Shown: positions 16,003 to 24,659 of the stretch, piece by piece
Layout: every line of letters begins with the position of its first letter
How positions within the stretch are numbered: the stretch's first letter is position 1
Assembly: GCA_031277535.1 (NCBI GenBank)
Contig: JAITMD010000019.1
Location: 62,001-126,000, forward strand
Source of the DNA: Flavobacteriaceae bacterium
Lineage (GTDB): Bacteria; Bacteroidota; Bacteroidia; Flavobacteriales; Flavobacteriaceae
Reading direction: 5' to 3'
Length of the DNA: 64,000 nucleotides
Position numbers and translations under genes: made by a program
Notes under the pieces: generated by a model
Database searches by the model: none
What the model saw: the letters and a program-made list of their open reading frames with translations, nothing else
What the model was told of the DNA's origin: nothing

Positions 16003-16563
16003 ATGAATATATTAATTAGATTATTCGAGCAATATGGTTATCTATCTCCTATGTGTATTGCTGCATTAGAAGATAATATTCAAATATTTCATAAGAAAAA
16101 AGGGGAGTATTTACTTAAAAAAGGACAACTTTCGGGAAGTTTGTATGTTTTAGAAGAAGGATTTGTGCGTGGTTTTTATATGCAGAAAGAGCAGGAAATT
16201 GATGTGTGGTTTGCTTTTGAACATACGATTATGGGATCTACTTATCAAATGTATAAGAGCAAGGCATCACTTGAGTTTATACAGTGTATGGAAGACTGTG
16301 TAGTACATGCTATTCCCAATCAAGTGTTATTTCGTTTTTTTAAAGAGTATCCTGAACTTAATCTAATTTCAAGACGTTCTACAGAAGATTATTGTTTGCA
16401 ATTGGAGGATAGAGCTTTTCAGCTTCAGACTATGTCTGCTACTGAGCGATATCATCGATTGATAAAAGATTTAGGAGCTGATTTTCATCGTATTCCATTA
16501 GGAAATATTGCATCTTATTTAGGGATTTCTCAAGAGACACTAAGTAGAATAAGACGAATTTGA
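16003..16563 (+). CDS. Crp/Fnr-family transcriptional regulator
   Basis: 186 residues: an N-terminal cyclic-nucleotide-binding beta-roll (KKGEYLLKKGQLSGSLYVLEEGFVRGFY) and a C-terminal helix-turn-helix (RIPLGNIASYLGISQETLSRIRRI, the last 24 residues). No Fnr cysteines and no clear cAMP-binding arginine are seen, so its signal is unknown. Flavobacterial regulators of this type often control an adjacent transporter or detoxification gene, here the SMR pump that follows, but this is inference. Confidence 0.87.
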   Translation: MNILIRLFEQYGYLSPMCIAALEDNIQIFHKKKGEYLLKKGQLSGSLYVLEEGFVRGFYMQKEQEIDVWFAFEHTIMGSTYQMYKSKASLEFIQCMEDCVVHAIPNQVLFRFFKEYPELNLISRRSTEDYCLQLEDRAFQLQTMSATERYHRLIKDLGADFHRIPLGNIASYLGISQETLSRIRRI

Positions 16564-16572
16564 TATATATCA

Positions 16573-16603
16573 AAAAAGTAGCCCTCAACTGAGGGCTATT
16601 TTT
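16573..16603 (+). terminator. Hairpin terminator between crp-like and SMR genes
   Basis: TAGCCCTCA-AC-TGAGGGCTA followed by TTTTT. Only 21 bases separate it from the SMR start codon, leaving little room for a separate promoter, so SMR expression may depend on read-through. Confidence 0.85.
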
Positions 16604-16624
16604 GTGCTGTAAAAGAAATGATAT

Positions 16625-16957
16625 ATGAAGAATTTTATGTTTTTAGCAGTAGCTATTGTGTGTGAAGTAATAGGTACAAGTGCTTTAAAAACCTCAGAGC
16701 AATTTTCAAAGTTGTGGCCAAGTGTACTCACTATAACTATGTATGTACTTGCATTTTATTGTTTGAGTCAGACCTTGCGCTCTATACCAGTTGGGGTAGC
16801 CTATGCTATCTGGTCAGGAGTAGGGATAGTTTTAGTAACTTTGGTAGCTGTATTTCTTTATAATCAAAAGCCTGATTTACCAGCTATATTGGGATTAGGA
16901 TTGATTATAGCAGGAGTAGTGATCATTAATGTGTTCTCTAAAATGGATGCACACTAA
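16625..16957 (+). CDS. Small multidrug resistance (SMR/EmrE-like) efflux protein
   Basis: 110 residues, four transmembrane helices. The essential glutamate of the family is E14 (AVAIVCEVIGTSALK) and the conserved aromatic W63 is in PVGVAYAIWSGVG. SMR proteins form dimers that exchange protons for quaternary ammonium or guanidinium compounds in the inner membrane. GSALK-type N-termini occur in the EmrE branch, but Gdx (guanidinium) members look similar. It is followed after 20 bases by the DUF4269 gene. Confidence 0.93.
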   Translation: MKNFMFLAVAIVCEVIGTSALKTSEQFSKLWPSVLTITMYVLAFYCLSQTLRSIPVGVAYAIWSGVGIVLVTLVAVFLYNQKPDLPAILGLGLIIAGVVIINVFSKMDAH

Positions 16958-16977
16958 CTGTTTATACCCTTAAAATA

Positions 16978-17523
16978 ATGAGTGATATTAATTTTAGAGA
17001 GTGGAGTTATTTGCGCGAGGGGACTGCTGTTCAACAACGGATCTATCAAGTGTTGACTCAGTATCATATCATGCAATCTTTAGAGGAGTTTGATCCTGTT
17101 TTGGTAGGAACCTTTCCTATTGATATCGCTATAGAGAGTAGTGATTTAGAAATTGCCTGTTGTTACTCCAATCAAGAGGATTTTATACACGTTGTTACAG
17201 AGGCATTTGGTCCTTTGAATGATTTGGTAATTACTAAGATAGATATTGCTAATCATCCTACTGTTGTCGTTAATTTTACTGTAGAAGAGTTCCCAGTAGA
17301 ACTATTTGGACAATCTATTGCGGTAAATTATCAGAATGGGTATCAACATATGCTCATCGAATACAATATACTGAAAGCGAAAGGAGAGGAGTTTAAACAG
17401 GAAGTAATAAAACTGAAAAAAGCAGGAATAAAAACAGAACCTGCTTTTGCACAGTTATTAGGGTTAAATGGCAATCCTTACAACAGTTTGTTGCAGTATA
17501 AAGATGTACAAGTAAAGCTGTAA
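16978..17523 (+). CDS. DUF4269 domain protein
   Basis: 181 residues, no signal peptide or membrane segment. The sequence VLVGTFPIDIAIESSDLEIACCY followed by VNFTVEEFPVELFGQ and a C-terminal PAFAQLLGLNGNPYNSLLQ is the DUF4269 pattern, which resembles a minimal nucleotidyltransferase core (GTFPIDI...SDLEI). Function is unknown. It is likely co-transcribed with the SMR gene. Confidence 0.85.
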   Translation: MSDINFREWSYLREGTAVQQRIYQVLTQYHIMQSLEEFDPVLVGTFPIDIAIESSDLEIACCYSNQEDFIHVVTEAFGPLNDLVITKIDIANHPTVVVNFTVEEFPVELFGQSIAVNYQNGYQHMLIEYNILKAKGEEFKQEVIKLKKAGIKTEPAFAQLLGLNGNPYNSLLQYKDVQVKL

Positions 17524-17592
17524 AAGGACGATAGCTATTGGCACTAAAATGTGGGGACTTTATTTCACTTTGTATAGCTATTGTATAAAAAT

Positions 17593-17631
17593 ATAACCAC
17601 TATGAAGTAACAATATCACAGTGGTTATTTT
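17593..17631 (+). terminator. Terminator after DUF4269 gene
   Basis: ATAACCACTATG and CACAGTGGTTAT pair with one G-U, followed by TTTT. Confidence 0.75.
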
Positions 17632-17693
17632 CATAAACAGTAGTAATAAGGTTGGGTATATTATACTGTTTTTGTAATAAGTATTGTATTAAA

Positions 17694-18173
17694 CTAAAAA
17701 GAGTATTGTTTACTGAAGTCTTTACCATCTCCAGTTAAAGTTACTTCTTCATTTACAATTACTTTTCCTGCTTTTTCTATTTTATAACTGATTGGTAGGT
17801 TTGCTCCAAAGTTGATGATTTGTACTCCATTTGCAAAAGCATGGATAGGTTCTGTCGTTTCGATAACATATGTTGTTGTACCTGCACCAAAATCATTTTT
17901 AGCTAAACTAACAGCAGATTCACCAGTTCTAACTTTTCCATTTACTTTCCATACATCTGTTTTTCCCATTGCAGTACCACCTGCAAAAGTTAGAGATATA
18001 AAGTCATTTTCTTCAACATTTGTCAATGAGACTGTTATCTTATAATTGTTTTTTTCTAAAGAGAAATCACCTGGATTACTATCGTCACTTTTACTACAGC
18101 CTGTTGTAAATAATCCTATAGATACTACAGCTAAGATACCGAATAAAACAGATTTTAATTTTGAGTTTTTCAT
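17694..18173 (-). CDS. Small lipoprotein of unknown function
   Basis: 159 residues from ATG at 18171-18173; the frame is open further upstream, but this start gives a clean lipoprotein signal, MKNSKLKSVLFGILAVVSIG then LFTTGC with the lipidated Cys at position 26. The mature part (SKSDDSNPGDFSLEKNNYKI...) is a likely beta-sandwich; no family is recognised. It is divergent from the kinase gene across a 163-base region, so it may be a target of that two-component system, which is only a guess from position. Confidence 0.7.
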   Translation of the reverse strand: MKNSKLKSVLFGILAVVSIGLFTTGCSKSDDSNPGDFSLEKNNYKITVSLTNVEENDFISLTFAGGTAMGKTDVWKVNGKVRTGESAVSLAKNDFGAGTTTYVIETTEPIHAFANGVQIINFGANLPISYKIEKAGKVIVNEEVTLTGDGKDFSKQYSF

Positions 18174-18201
18174 ATATATTGTTTTGTTATTATGTTTGAT
18201 A

Positions 18202-18232
18202 CAAATATCCTTAGATTGCATTTTTGTAACAA
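18202..18232 (-). promoter_or_regulatory. Candidate promoter of the lipoprotein gene
   Basis: On the minus strand TTG (18230-18232), 20 bases, then GATATTTG (18202-18209), one mismatch from TAnnTTTG. It lies 28 bases upstream of the start codon. Confidence 0.5.
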
Positions 18233-18336
18233 TAATGGAATACAATGAATCTATTTCTAATGGTTTACCATTATTTTTTGATTAATGAATAATGCATTCC
18301 TTTTTATGATGATATTTGTGTTTTAATTAATTCCCG

Positions 18337-20298
18337 ATGTTTAAAAACCTTTACCTCTTGCTATTACTTCTCATTTTTGTACCTGTAGGATATGCACAAC
18401 AGCTCTTACCATTGGATGAAGAGGGATATTTAAAAGAGATTAATGCAGCGATTGAAACCAGTAAAAACGAAAAGATTCGTTTAGAAAATTATTTACTTCT
18501 ATCAGAGTTTTATGCTCCTACAGATAGTGTTCAAAGTAAAAAGGCTTTGGACAACGTATTGAATTCTCCGCATAAAAAAGAGTTGAATAAAGGAGTTCTT
18601 GCCTATTACCAAGGAATTTATTTTGTGAATCAAGGACAGAAATTAAAGGCTAAAAACTATTATGAAGAAGCAATAAAAGAACTAAAAGGGGATAAAAGAG
18701 AGATTGATGTACTTATTAAAAGTTGGTATAACTATGGGTATGTGCAAATTGAAGACAAGGGGTATGAAGTGTTTATAAAAACGTTGACAGAACATTGTAT
18801 TCCGCTAAGTGAAAAAAGCGGAAATCAGCTGTATTTAGCTTATTCTTATACGCAAGTAGGGTTGACTTTTATGTCTGTAGGACAGTTTGACAAAGCAGAA
18901 GAATACCACTTTAAAGCTTTGGAAGTTTTAAACAAAATTCCTGAACAAGGAACTATACATCTGGTTACTTATTTTAATTTGGTTAGTAATTACTGTTATC
19001 AAGCGAATAGTTATTCTGCAAAACTCTATTTAGATAAAGCAACACAGTTGATTCAAAATTACCCAAACTCAAGACAGTACCCTAACTACTACTACCAATT
19101 AGCGATGTATTACACTACAAAGCAAGCGTATAGAGAAGCATTAGAAACTTTACAAAAAGGAATTCTATCATCAAGAGAGAAAAAACAACATAAGTTGACA
19201 CAAATGTTGTATTTCCGTATGTATAATGTGTATTTGATGAAAAATGATTATCCTGGGGCAAAAAGTATTTTGGAGCAGCTGTTAAAGGATAATATCTTAA
19301 GTAAAGAGGCTACAAATCGTAGAATTACGTTTACTCAATTGGCAACAGTGAATGAGGCAATGGAAAATTATAAAGAGGCATACGAATGGATGAAAAAATC
19401 CAGCGCATTAGGAGATAGTCTACAACAGCAGAAGCTGATAGAGAAAATGAATGAATTAGAAGTGGTACATGATCTTCATACAAAAGAACAAACCATAAAT
19501 CAGTTAGTACAAGAGAAAAAAGAAGATGCTTTGGTTGCAGAAAGTAATACTATGCGTATAACTTTTTTAGGAATTGGTTTTGTATTGAGTATAATAATTG
19601 GAGGGTTGGTGTATTTGAATTATAAGAATCAACAAAAATTAAATCAACAAATAAGCATTAGTCATCAACAAGAATTGCAGAACATAGAGCATGAACGAAA
19701 GTATGAGGCTTCACAGGCAGTGCTAAAAGGAGAAGAGCAAGAAAGACAACGTATTGCACAAGATTTACATGATAGTATGGGAGGAATGTTGGCTAATATT
19801 AGAATGTATATTTCCTCTCTTGAACTGGATGAATCATCGTATTTGTTAGAGAAAATTGATAAATCTATTGCTGAAATGAGACGCATATCTCGTAATCTAA
19901 TGCCAGAAACACTAAAAAACTTAGGATTAGAAATTGCTTTAAAAGAGCTATGCGAATCAATGACACATAATCATCTTTACATTCAATTTGAAGCTTTTAA
20001 TGTGAGTGAAACTATTCCTTTTCAAACGCAATTAACTTTTTATCGTATTGCACAAGAAGGAATTAGTAATGTCATAAAGTATGCACAAGCTAATAATGTA
20101 ATAGTACAGATTAGTCAAACAGAAAATCTGTTGAACTTGATTATTGAGGATGATGGAATAGGTTTTAATTCTTCAGATGTTACCTATGGTTTGGGAATTA
20201 AGAATATTGAAAATAGAGTAGCTTTAATTAATGGGACAGTAGAAATAGAGTCGCAAAAAGGGCAAGGAACTACAATAAATATAGTATGTCATGTATAG
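18337..20298 (+). CDS. TPR-containing sensor histidine kinase (NarX/LytS-like HisKA_3)
   Basis: 653 residues. An N-terminal signal peptide (MFKNLYLLLLLLIFVPVGYAQ) is followed by tetratricopeptide repeats in the periplasm (about 30-390), one transmembrane helix (about 408-426, ITFLGIGFVLSIIIGGLVYL), a coiled linker, the HisKA_3 dimerisation domain with the phospho-acceptor in QDLHDSMGG (H478) and a HATPase_c domain (EDDGIGFN near 604-611, GLGIKNIENR). It senses an unknown periplasmic signal. Its end overlaps the response regulator gene by 8 bases, so the two form one unit. Confidence 0.93.
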   Translation: MFKNLYLLLLLLIFVPVGYAQQLLPLDEEGYLKEINAAIETSKNEKIRLENYLLLSEFYAPTDSVQSKKALDNVLNSPHKKELNKGVLAYYQGIYFVNQGQKLKAKNYYEEAIKELKGDKREIDVLIKSWYNYGYVQIEDKGYEVFIKTLTEHCIPLSEKSGNQLYLAYSYTQVGLTFMSVGQFDKAEEYHFKALEVLNKIPEQGTIHLVTYFNLVSNYCYQANSYSAKLYLDKATQLIQNYPNSRQYPNYYYQLAMYYTTKQAYREALETLQKGILSSREKKQHKLTQMLYFRMYNVYLMKNDYPGAKSILEQLLKDNILSKEATNRRITFTQLATVNEAMENYKEAYEWMKKSSALGDSLQQQKLIEKMNELEVVHDLHTKEQTINQLVQEKKEDALVAESNTMRITFLGIGFVLSIIIGGLVYLNYKNQQKLNQQISISHQQELQNIEHERKYEASQAVLKGEEQERQRIAQDLHDSMGGMLANIRMYISSLELDESSYLLEKIDKSIAEMRRISRNLMPETLKNLGLEIALKELCESMTHNHLYIQFEAFNVSETIPFQTQLTFYRIAQEGISNVIKYAQANNVIVQISQTENLLNLIIEDDGIGFNSSDVTYGLGIKNIENRVALINGTVEIESQKGQGTTINIVCHV

Positions 20299-20923
20299 TA
20301 AAGATACAATTACTTTGGCAATAGTAGATGATCATCCTATGATTTTAGAAGGACTGAAGTCATTGTTTCAAATAGAGAGTAAGTATCAATTGTTCTTTTT
20401 TACTAAAGGAGAGGCTTTACTTGACTTTATTCAGGAAAATAAGGTAGATGTGGTATTGCTTGATATGGTGCTGAATGATGGGAATGGTTTGGATTTTTGT
20501 AAAGGAATTAAACAAAAGTCGCCACAGACAGTTGTTGTTGGGTTAAGTAATCAAGAAGAGAGGAGTATTATTTTTCGCTTTTTAGAATATGGTGGTAATG
20601 GGTATATTTTGAAAAATGCTGATGCAAAAGAGATTGTAAGTTGTGTAGAAAAAGCTATTAATGGAGAATTAGCATTGAGCAGAGAGGTACAAGAGATTAT
20701 GCTGAAACAACAAGCTTTGGTTGTAGAACTTCCACGATTAACAAAACGTGAAAAACAAGTACTACAAGCTATCTCGAATGGGATGACTTCTGCTGAAATA
20801 GCTGAAAAGTTGTTTATCTCTGTTATTACTGTTGAGACACATCGCAGAAATTTATTGCAGAAGTTTAAAGCAAAGAATATGTTTGAGTTGGTAAAAATAG
20901 CTACTGAGAATAAGTTGATTTAA
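20291..20923 (+). CDS. NarL/LuxR-family response regulator
   Basis: 210 residues: a receiver domain with the acidic pair D13/D14, the phospho-acceptor D58 (VVLLDMVLND) and K109-region, then a LuxR helix-turn-helix (LTKREKQVLQAISNGMTSAE ... ISVITVETHRRNLLQKF). It is the DNA-binding partner of the kinase encoded directly upstream with an 8-base gene overlap. Targets are not visible, though the divergent lipoprotein gene is a candidate. Confidence 0.95.
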   Translation: MYSKDTITLAIVDDHPMILEGLKSLFQIESKYQLFFFTKGEALLDFIQENKVDVVLLDMVLNDGNGLDFCKGIKQKSPQTVVVGLSNQEERSIIFRFLEYGGNGYILKNADAKEIVSCVEKAINGELALSREVQEIMLKQQALVVELPRLTKREKQVLQAISNGMTSAEIAEKLFISVITVETHRRNLLQKFKAKNMFELVKIATENKLI

Positions 20924-21038
20924 ATGATTTTCAGTAGCAATGGTTTGTGCTTGGCGTTTTTTCAAAGTTTATAAGAGTTCCTTTTGATTACAAAAGCAAT
21001 AAAACGTATAATGGGAATACTTATTTTTTTAGATTGAT

Positions 21039-21767
21039 TTAAAGTCCTATTTTTCCTTTTACCCAGAAGGGTTGAGTAGTAATATTTTCTGAAGGTATTC
21101 CTTTTTCTCTCAGCGCTTTTCTGAATTGTTGAATGCTTTTGCCATTTCCCATTAAGTAGAAATGGCCTTTCGTATATTTATTCCAAGTATATTCATCTAT
21201 ATTACTTAAATAATCTAATGCAGGAGATATAGCATTGTAATCAGGAGGGTTGATAAAATCGATGTGTTTTAAGTTTTGATAAGCATAAGATATGGATAGG
21301 GGATCTAATTCTAAAATGCCAATTAGTTTTCCTTGATCTTTTTTTATTATTTCTTGAAGTGCTTCACAAATACCAATACAAGTATCATCACCATAAAAAA
21401 AGTGATAGTTTGCTTTAGAATTATAAATACTTCGACCTCTTGGTAAACTTGTTATTATTGTTTCTCCAATATTTATTTGTTTAAAAAAGGTGGTGCCAGG
21501 CCCCTCTGCTGCTTGATGAAAGATTACATCAAAGTAACCTTCTGATTTATTGAATACACTTGGAGTATAATTTCGATATTCTGTAGCTGAAATCTGTATT
21601 AATATTGCTTGACCAACTTTGTAAGTTGCGTCTTGAAGATTAGCTTGAAAGCGTATTTTTAATAGATCAACAGTGAGCTGTTGTTTTTCAATAACAAGAG
21701 CTGTAATAAACATTTTACTCCATGTTGTTTTTATTAGTGATCCAATGAGTTTTGGAATTTTAGGCAT
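21039..21767 (-). CDS. Siderophore-interacting protein (FAD-linked ferric reductase)
   Basis: 242 residues from the ATG at 21765-21767 (MPKIPKLIGSLIKTTWSKMF); the open frame extends 57 codons further with an atypical basic sequence that I exclude. The FAD-binding motif RNYTPS and the pattern EGPGTTFFKQINIGE belong to the SIP family, and the C-terminal half is the NAD(P)H-binding part (HFYLMGNGKSIQQFRKAL). Family enzymes release iron from ferric siderophores in the cytoplasm. It lies downstream of an AraC-type regulator on the same strand, a common arrangement for iron-uptake genes. No siderophore receptor is in the window. Confidence 0.82.
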   Translation of the reverse strand: MPKIPKLIGSLIKTTWSKMFITALVIEKQQLTVDLLKIRFQANLQDATYKVGQAILIQISATEYRNYTPSVFNKSEGYFDVIFHQAAEGPGTTFFKQINIGETIITSLPRGRSIYNSKANYHFFYGDDTCIGICEALQEIIKKDQGKLIGILELDPLSISYAYQNLKHIDFINPPDYNAISPALDYLSNIDEYTWNKYTKGHFYLMGNGKSIQQFRKALREKGIPSENITTQPFWVKGKIGL

Positions 21768-21963
21768 ATATTTCTTTTTGTGTTTCACGCAAAATTCCTG
21801 AAAATTGAAAGAGAAAAGATAAAACTTTATTAGGAGAAGATTGGATAAAAGAGGGAAACTGAAAGTAGGGGGGAGGGAAGTTTGTTTATAGAAACAAGGA
21901 AACTTACAAAAGAATTTGAGGAAGTGTGTTAATCCCAAAGAGTTTAATTCATAAATAATAAAA

Positions 21964-22827
21964 TTAAACTCTTACTGTATCTCTAAACTGTAGTGGTGTT
22001 TGGTAAGTTAGTTTTTTGAACATACGTGAAAAGTATGTATGGTCTTCAAAACCAAGTGTAAAGGCTATTTCTTTTACTGGTTTGTTAGTATAATACAATA
22101 AGCGTTTAGCTTCGTCTAAGATAGATTTTTTTAACCAGTAAGTTACTGTTTGTCCTGTGGTTTTTTTGACGCAATCGTTTAGGTGGGCTGTTGTTATATT
22201 TAGTTCGTTGGCAAAGAAGGAAGGAAGGTTGAGGTGCGTTTGATGTGTTATTAAACGCTTGAATTTACCAGTAATTAAAGTTGGTTGAGATGAGGTTGCT
22301 AATTGATTAGTTATATGTTGACTTGTTGTATGAGAACAGATAGAATATAATGCTGTAGAAAAAAGCCCATTAATAATTTGCATTTTATGAGCACTGTTTA
22401 TAGTCATATGTTTTTTCATTAACTCGAAAGTAGTGGATAATAGGTCCATCTCTTTTGAGGTAATGCTCAAAAGCTGCTGTTTTTCAGGTAATGTATAAAG
22501 TAAATCATTTACTTCATTAGGAATTCTATATTCTTGTATGCCTAAGAAATATCCTTTAAAATCACTACTAATAGATTTTATGCTGTGTATTTGATAAGGT
22601 TTTACAATTAGAATACTGTTTTGAGTAGCTGTAAACTTCTCCATTTCACAGTCCATAACCAATTGCCCATCAGTGATAATAGAAATAACGTAATAATCAT
22701 CTCTATGGGTATGGTTTATAATTGATTTTTTTCTTTTAATACCTAAATGGTCATGATCTTTTACATAGATACCTCCTAAGGCCTTTGGAGATTGGCTATA
22801 TGTAATAATATCGTTTGTATTAGTCAT
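21964..22827 (-). CDS. AraC-family transcriptional regulator
   Basis: 287 residues. The N-terminal cupin-like sensing domain contains HRDDYYVISIITDG, and the C-terminus holds two helix-turn-helix units (PSFFANELNITTAHLNDCVKK and VKEIAFTLGFEDHTYFSRMFKKLTYQTPLQFR). It probably controls the adjacent siderophore-interacting reductase, which follows about 200 bases downstream on the same strand. The ligand is unknown. Confidence 0.92.
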   Translation of the reverse strand: MTNTNDIITYSQSPKALGGIYVKDHDHLGIKRKKSIINHTHRDDYYVISIITDGQLVMDCEMEKFTATQNSILIVKPYQIHSIKSISSDFKGYFLGIQEYRIPNEVNDLLYTLPEKQQLLSITSKEMDLLSTTFELMKKHMTINSAHKMQIINGLFSTALYSICSHTTSQHITNQLATSSQPTLITGKFKRLITHQTHLNLPSFFANELNITTAHLNDCVKKTTGQTVTYWLKKSILDEAKRLLYYTNKPVKEIAFTLGFEDHTYFSRMFKKLTYQTPLQFRDTVRV

Positions 22828-23065
22828 TGGGTTATATTTTATAATACAAAAATAGTATAATTATTTAGAATCTATATAAATAATTGTACTAATAAGATAT
22901 TTTAAAGTGTGTTTTGTTTCTTATTTTATTGATTTGTAATTGTTTATTTTGGGATGTGAAATAAATGATTTGTTGGTTGTATTAGAAAAGAATAGAATAA
23001 AGATGTAATCGGGAAGGCATCTTATATTATGTATATGTTAAATAGTATTTTTATACACCAGTGGA
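22828..23065. other. Divergent intergenic region (AraC gene / prmC)
   Basis: The 330-base region between these genes holds a -7 element for the AraC gene (22847-22854) and a nested inverted repeat plus -7 element before prmC (23066-23147). Nothing else is recognised in it. Confidence 0.5.
22847..22854 (-). promoter_or_regulatory. Candidate -7 element of the AraC gene (TATTTTTG)
   Basis: Exact TAnnTTTG on the minus strand 19 bases before the start codon. No -33 TTG is found at the expected spacing. Confidence 0.45.
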
Positions 23066-23142
23066 GTACATGAATTAATTTGTTCAAAACATTTATAGCG
23101 TATATTTGAACAAACAAAACTAATTCTATTTAATTCATATAC
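23066..23142. repeat. Nested inverted repeat at the prmC promoter
   Basis: Outer arms GTACATGAATTAA (23066-23078) and TTAATTCATATAC (23130-23142) pair with one mismatch; inner arms TTTGTTCAAA (23079-23088) and TTTGAACAAA (23105-23114) pair perfectly. The right outer arm overlaps the prmC -7 element. Confidence 0.7.
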
Positions 23143-23147
23143 TTTTG
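23140..23147 (+). promoter_or_regulatory. Candidate prmC -7 element (TACTTTTG)
   Basis: Exact TAnnTTTG ten bases before the prmC ATG, which would make an almost leaderless mRNA. It overlaps the end of the nested inverted repeat. Confidence 0.5.
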
Positions 23148-23157
23148 ACACACAACC

Positions 23158-24000
23158 ATGGATATTAAGATTTATCAAAACCGATTTAGAGAATTACTTA
23201 CTCCCATTTATGATGCAGATGAGGCAGAACAACTGTTTCTAATTGCATTGGATGAGCTGGAAGGAAAACGTCGGGTTGATTTACTTATGTCTCCTACAAT
23301 GCAAACTAAAAAAGTGGAGGAATGGGAAGCTGTATTAAAAGCATTGGAAGAACAAAAACCAATACAGTATATTTTTGGACAAGCACATTTTTATGGATTA
23401 ACGTTTGAGGTAAATGAGTTTACGTTAATTCCTCGTCGTGAAACAGAAGAATTAGTAGAGTGGATTATTAATAGTGTTAATCCAAGTAGACCAATTAGTA
23501 TTTTAGATATTGGTACAGGAAGTGGATGTATTGGGATTTCGTTGGCTAATGAATTGCCATTAGCAAAAGTGACTTTAGTAGATGTGTCTCCAGAAGCATT
23601 GGAAGTTGCTAAGCGTAATGCAAAGAGAAATGGAGTAGAAGTGGACTTGATTTTATCTAATATATTAGAGACAGAAAAATTAAAGTCAACGTATGATATA
23701 ATTGTTTCTAATCCACCTTATGTTCGTCAATTAGAAAAGGTAGAGATTAAGAAAAATGTATTGGACTATGAACCTCATTTAGCTTTATTTGTAGAAGATT
23801 CAGATCCTTTGATATTTTATAGAAAAATAGCTCAATTGGCAGATTGCAATCTATCTAAAGGAGGAATGCTTTTCTATGAAATAAATCAATATTTAGGAGC
23901 TGAAACAGTAGAATTATTTGAATCATTATCATTTGAACAGATCGAATTGAGAAAAGATATGATGGGCAATGATAGAATGATTAAAGCTGTAAAAAAATAA
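23158..24000 (+). CDS. prmC: Release factor glutamine methyltransferase PrmC
   Basis: 280 residues. An N-terminal helical domain is followed by the catalytic domain with IPRRETEELV (91-100), SAM motif I ILDIGTGSGCIGIS (115-128) and the NPPY motif (185-188) that binds the target glutamine. It methylates the Gln of the GGQ motif in release factors; its substrate RF1 (prfA) is encoded at 49.4 kb in this window. The start is fixed by the promoter ten bases upstream. Confidence 0.96.
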   Translation: MDIKIYQNRFRELLTPIYDADEAEQLFLIALDELEGKRRVDLLMSPTMQTKKVEEWEAVLKALEEQKPIQYIFGQAHFYGLTFEVNEFTLIPRRETEELVEWIINSVNPSRPISILDIGTGSGCIGISLANELPLAKVTLVDVSPEALEVAKRNAKRNGVEVDLILSNILETEKLKSTYDIIVSNPPYVRQLEKVEIKKNVLDYEPHLALFVEDSDPLIFYRKIAQLADCNLSKGGMLFYEINQYLGAETVELFESLSFEQIELRKDMMGNDRMIKAVKK

Positions 24001-24053
24001 TAAACAATGCTATCGTAGAATAGATATCTTAGTGTAAGCCAAGCGTTGTTTAT
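24000..24053. repeat. Inverted repeat spanning the prmC stop codon
   Basis: ATAAACAATGC (24000-24010) and GCGTTGTTTAT (24043-24053) pair over 11 bases with one G-U and a 32-base loop. No T-run follows, so it may stabilise the mRNA end rather than terminate. Confidence 0.45.
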
Positions 24054-24136
24054 ACTCTCTTAGTTTATAGTGAAAACTTTTTTATTGTATTCTGTGTATT
24101 AATGTACTATATTTAGTTAGGTTTAATATATAGATT

Positions 24137-24619
24137 ATGATGCAATATACGATTGAAGAACACTTAGTAACCTTAAGGGTAAAACCAGCTTCCCTTTTAA
24201 TACGTATCGTTTTATTGATATTTAGTGTTATTTCATTTTTAGCAACACTATTTTTCTTGTTTAGTTATGGTAGAGCTAATTTGATAGTATCACTTTTTCT
24301 TTCTTTATTATTTTTCTTAAGTGGACTTTTTCTTTTGAGATTGGTTTTGTGGAATACGTATGGAAAAGAAAAAGTATATTTTTTTGAAAATAGTATTCAA
24401 TACAGAGCTTATTATGGTTGGTATAAAGGTAAATTAAAGACTTATAATCTAACACCTAATAAAGAGTTTAAATACCTTATAGTGCCTCGAGGTTATGAAG
24501 AGGAACAAAAAGGAATTTTGAGAATTATAGCAGGAAGCGGTACATTGTCTTGTGCAACAATGCTTCCTATTTCAGAGTTGGAGCGATTAATTGTAGAAAT
24601 AGAAGGCGTACATATTTAA
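24137..24619 (+). CDS. Small inner-membrane protein, unknown
   Basis: 160 residues. Two adjacent hydrophobic helices (about 19-45 and 48-70) separate a short N-terminal strand region from a C-terminal cytoplasmic part rich in aromatic residues (YRAYYGWYKGKLKTYNL). The layout resembles bacterial PH-like (YdbT/YdjN-type) membrane proteins, but I cannot name a family. It ends in a strong bidirectional terminator. Confidence 0.65.
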   Translation: MMQYTIEEHLVTLRVKPASLLIRIVLLIFSVISFLATLFFLFSYGRANLIVSLFLSLLFFLSGLFLLRLVLWNTYGKEKVYFFENSIQYRAYYGWYKGKLKTYNLTPNKEFKYLIVPRGYEEEQKGILRIIAGSGTLSCATMLPISELERLIVEIEGVHI

Positions 24620-24659
24620 AAAAAATAGAGCATTTCAAGTGAAATGCTCTATTTTTTTT
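24618..24659. terminator. Bidirectional terminator between convergent genes
   Basis: Perfect arms ATAGAGCATTTCA / TGAAATGCTCTAT with a 2-base loop, flanked by A8 and T8. It ends the small membrane protein gene and the leftward metal-efflux operon, whose last codons it overlaps. Confidence 0.92.

Noticed and set aside
21768..21938. 57-residue N-terminal extension of the siderophore-interacting protein
   Set aside because: The sequence is unlike the family and rich in Phe/Lys/Leu chance codons; MPKIPKLIGS is the usual start region.
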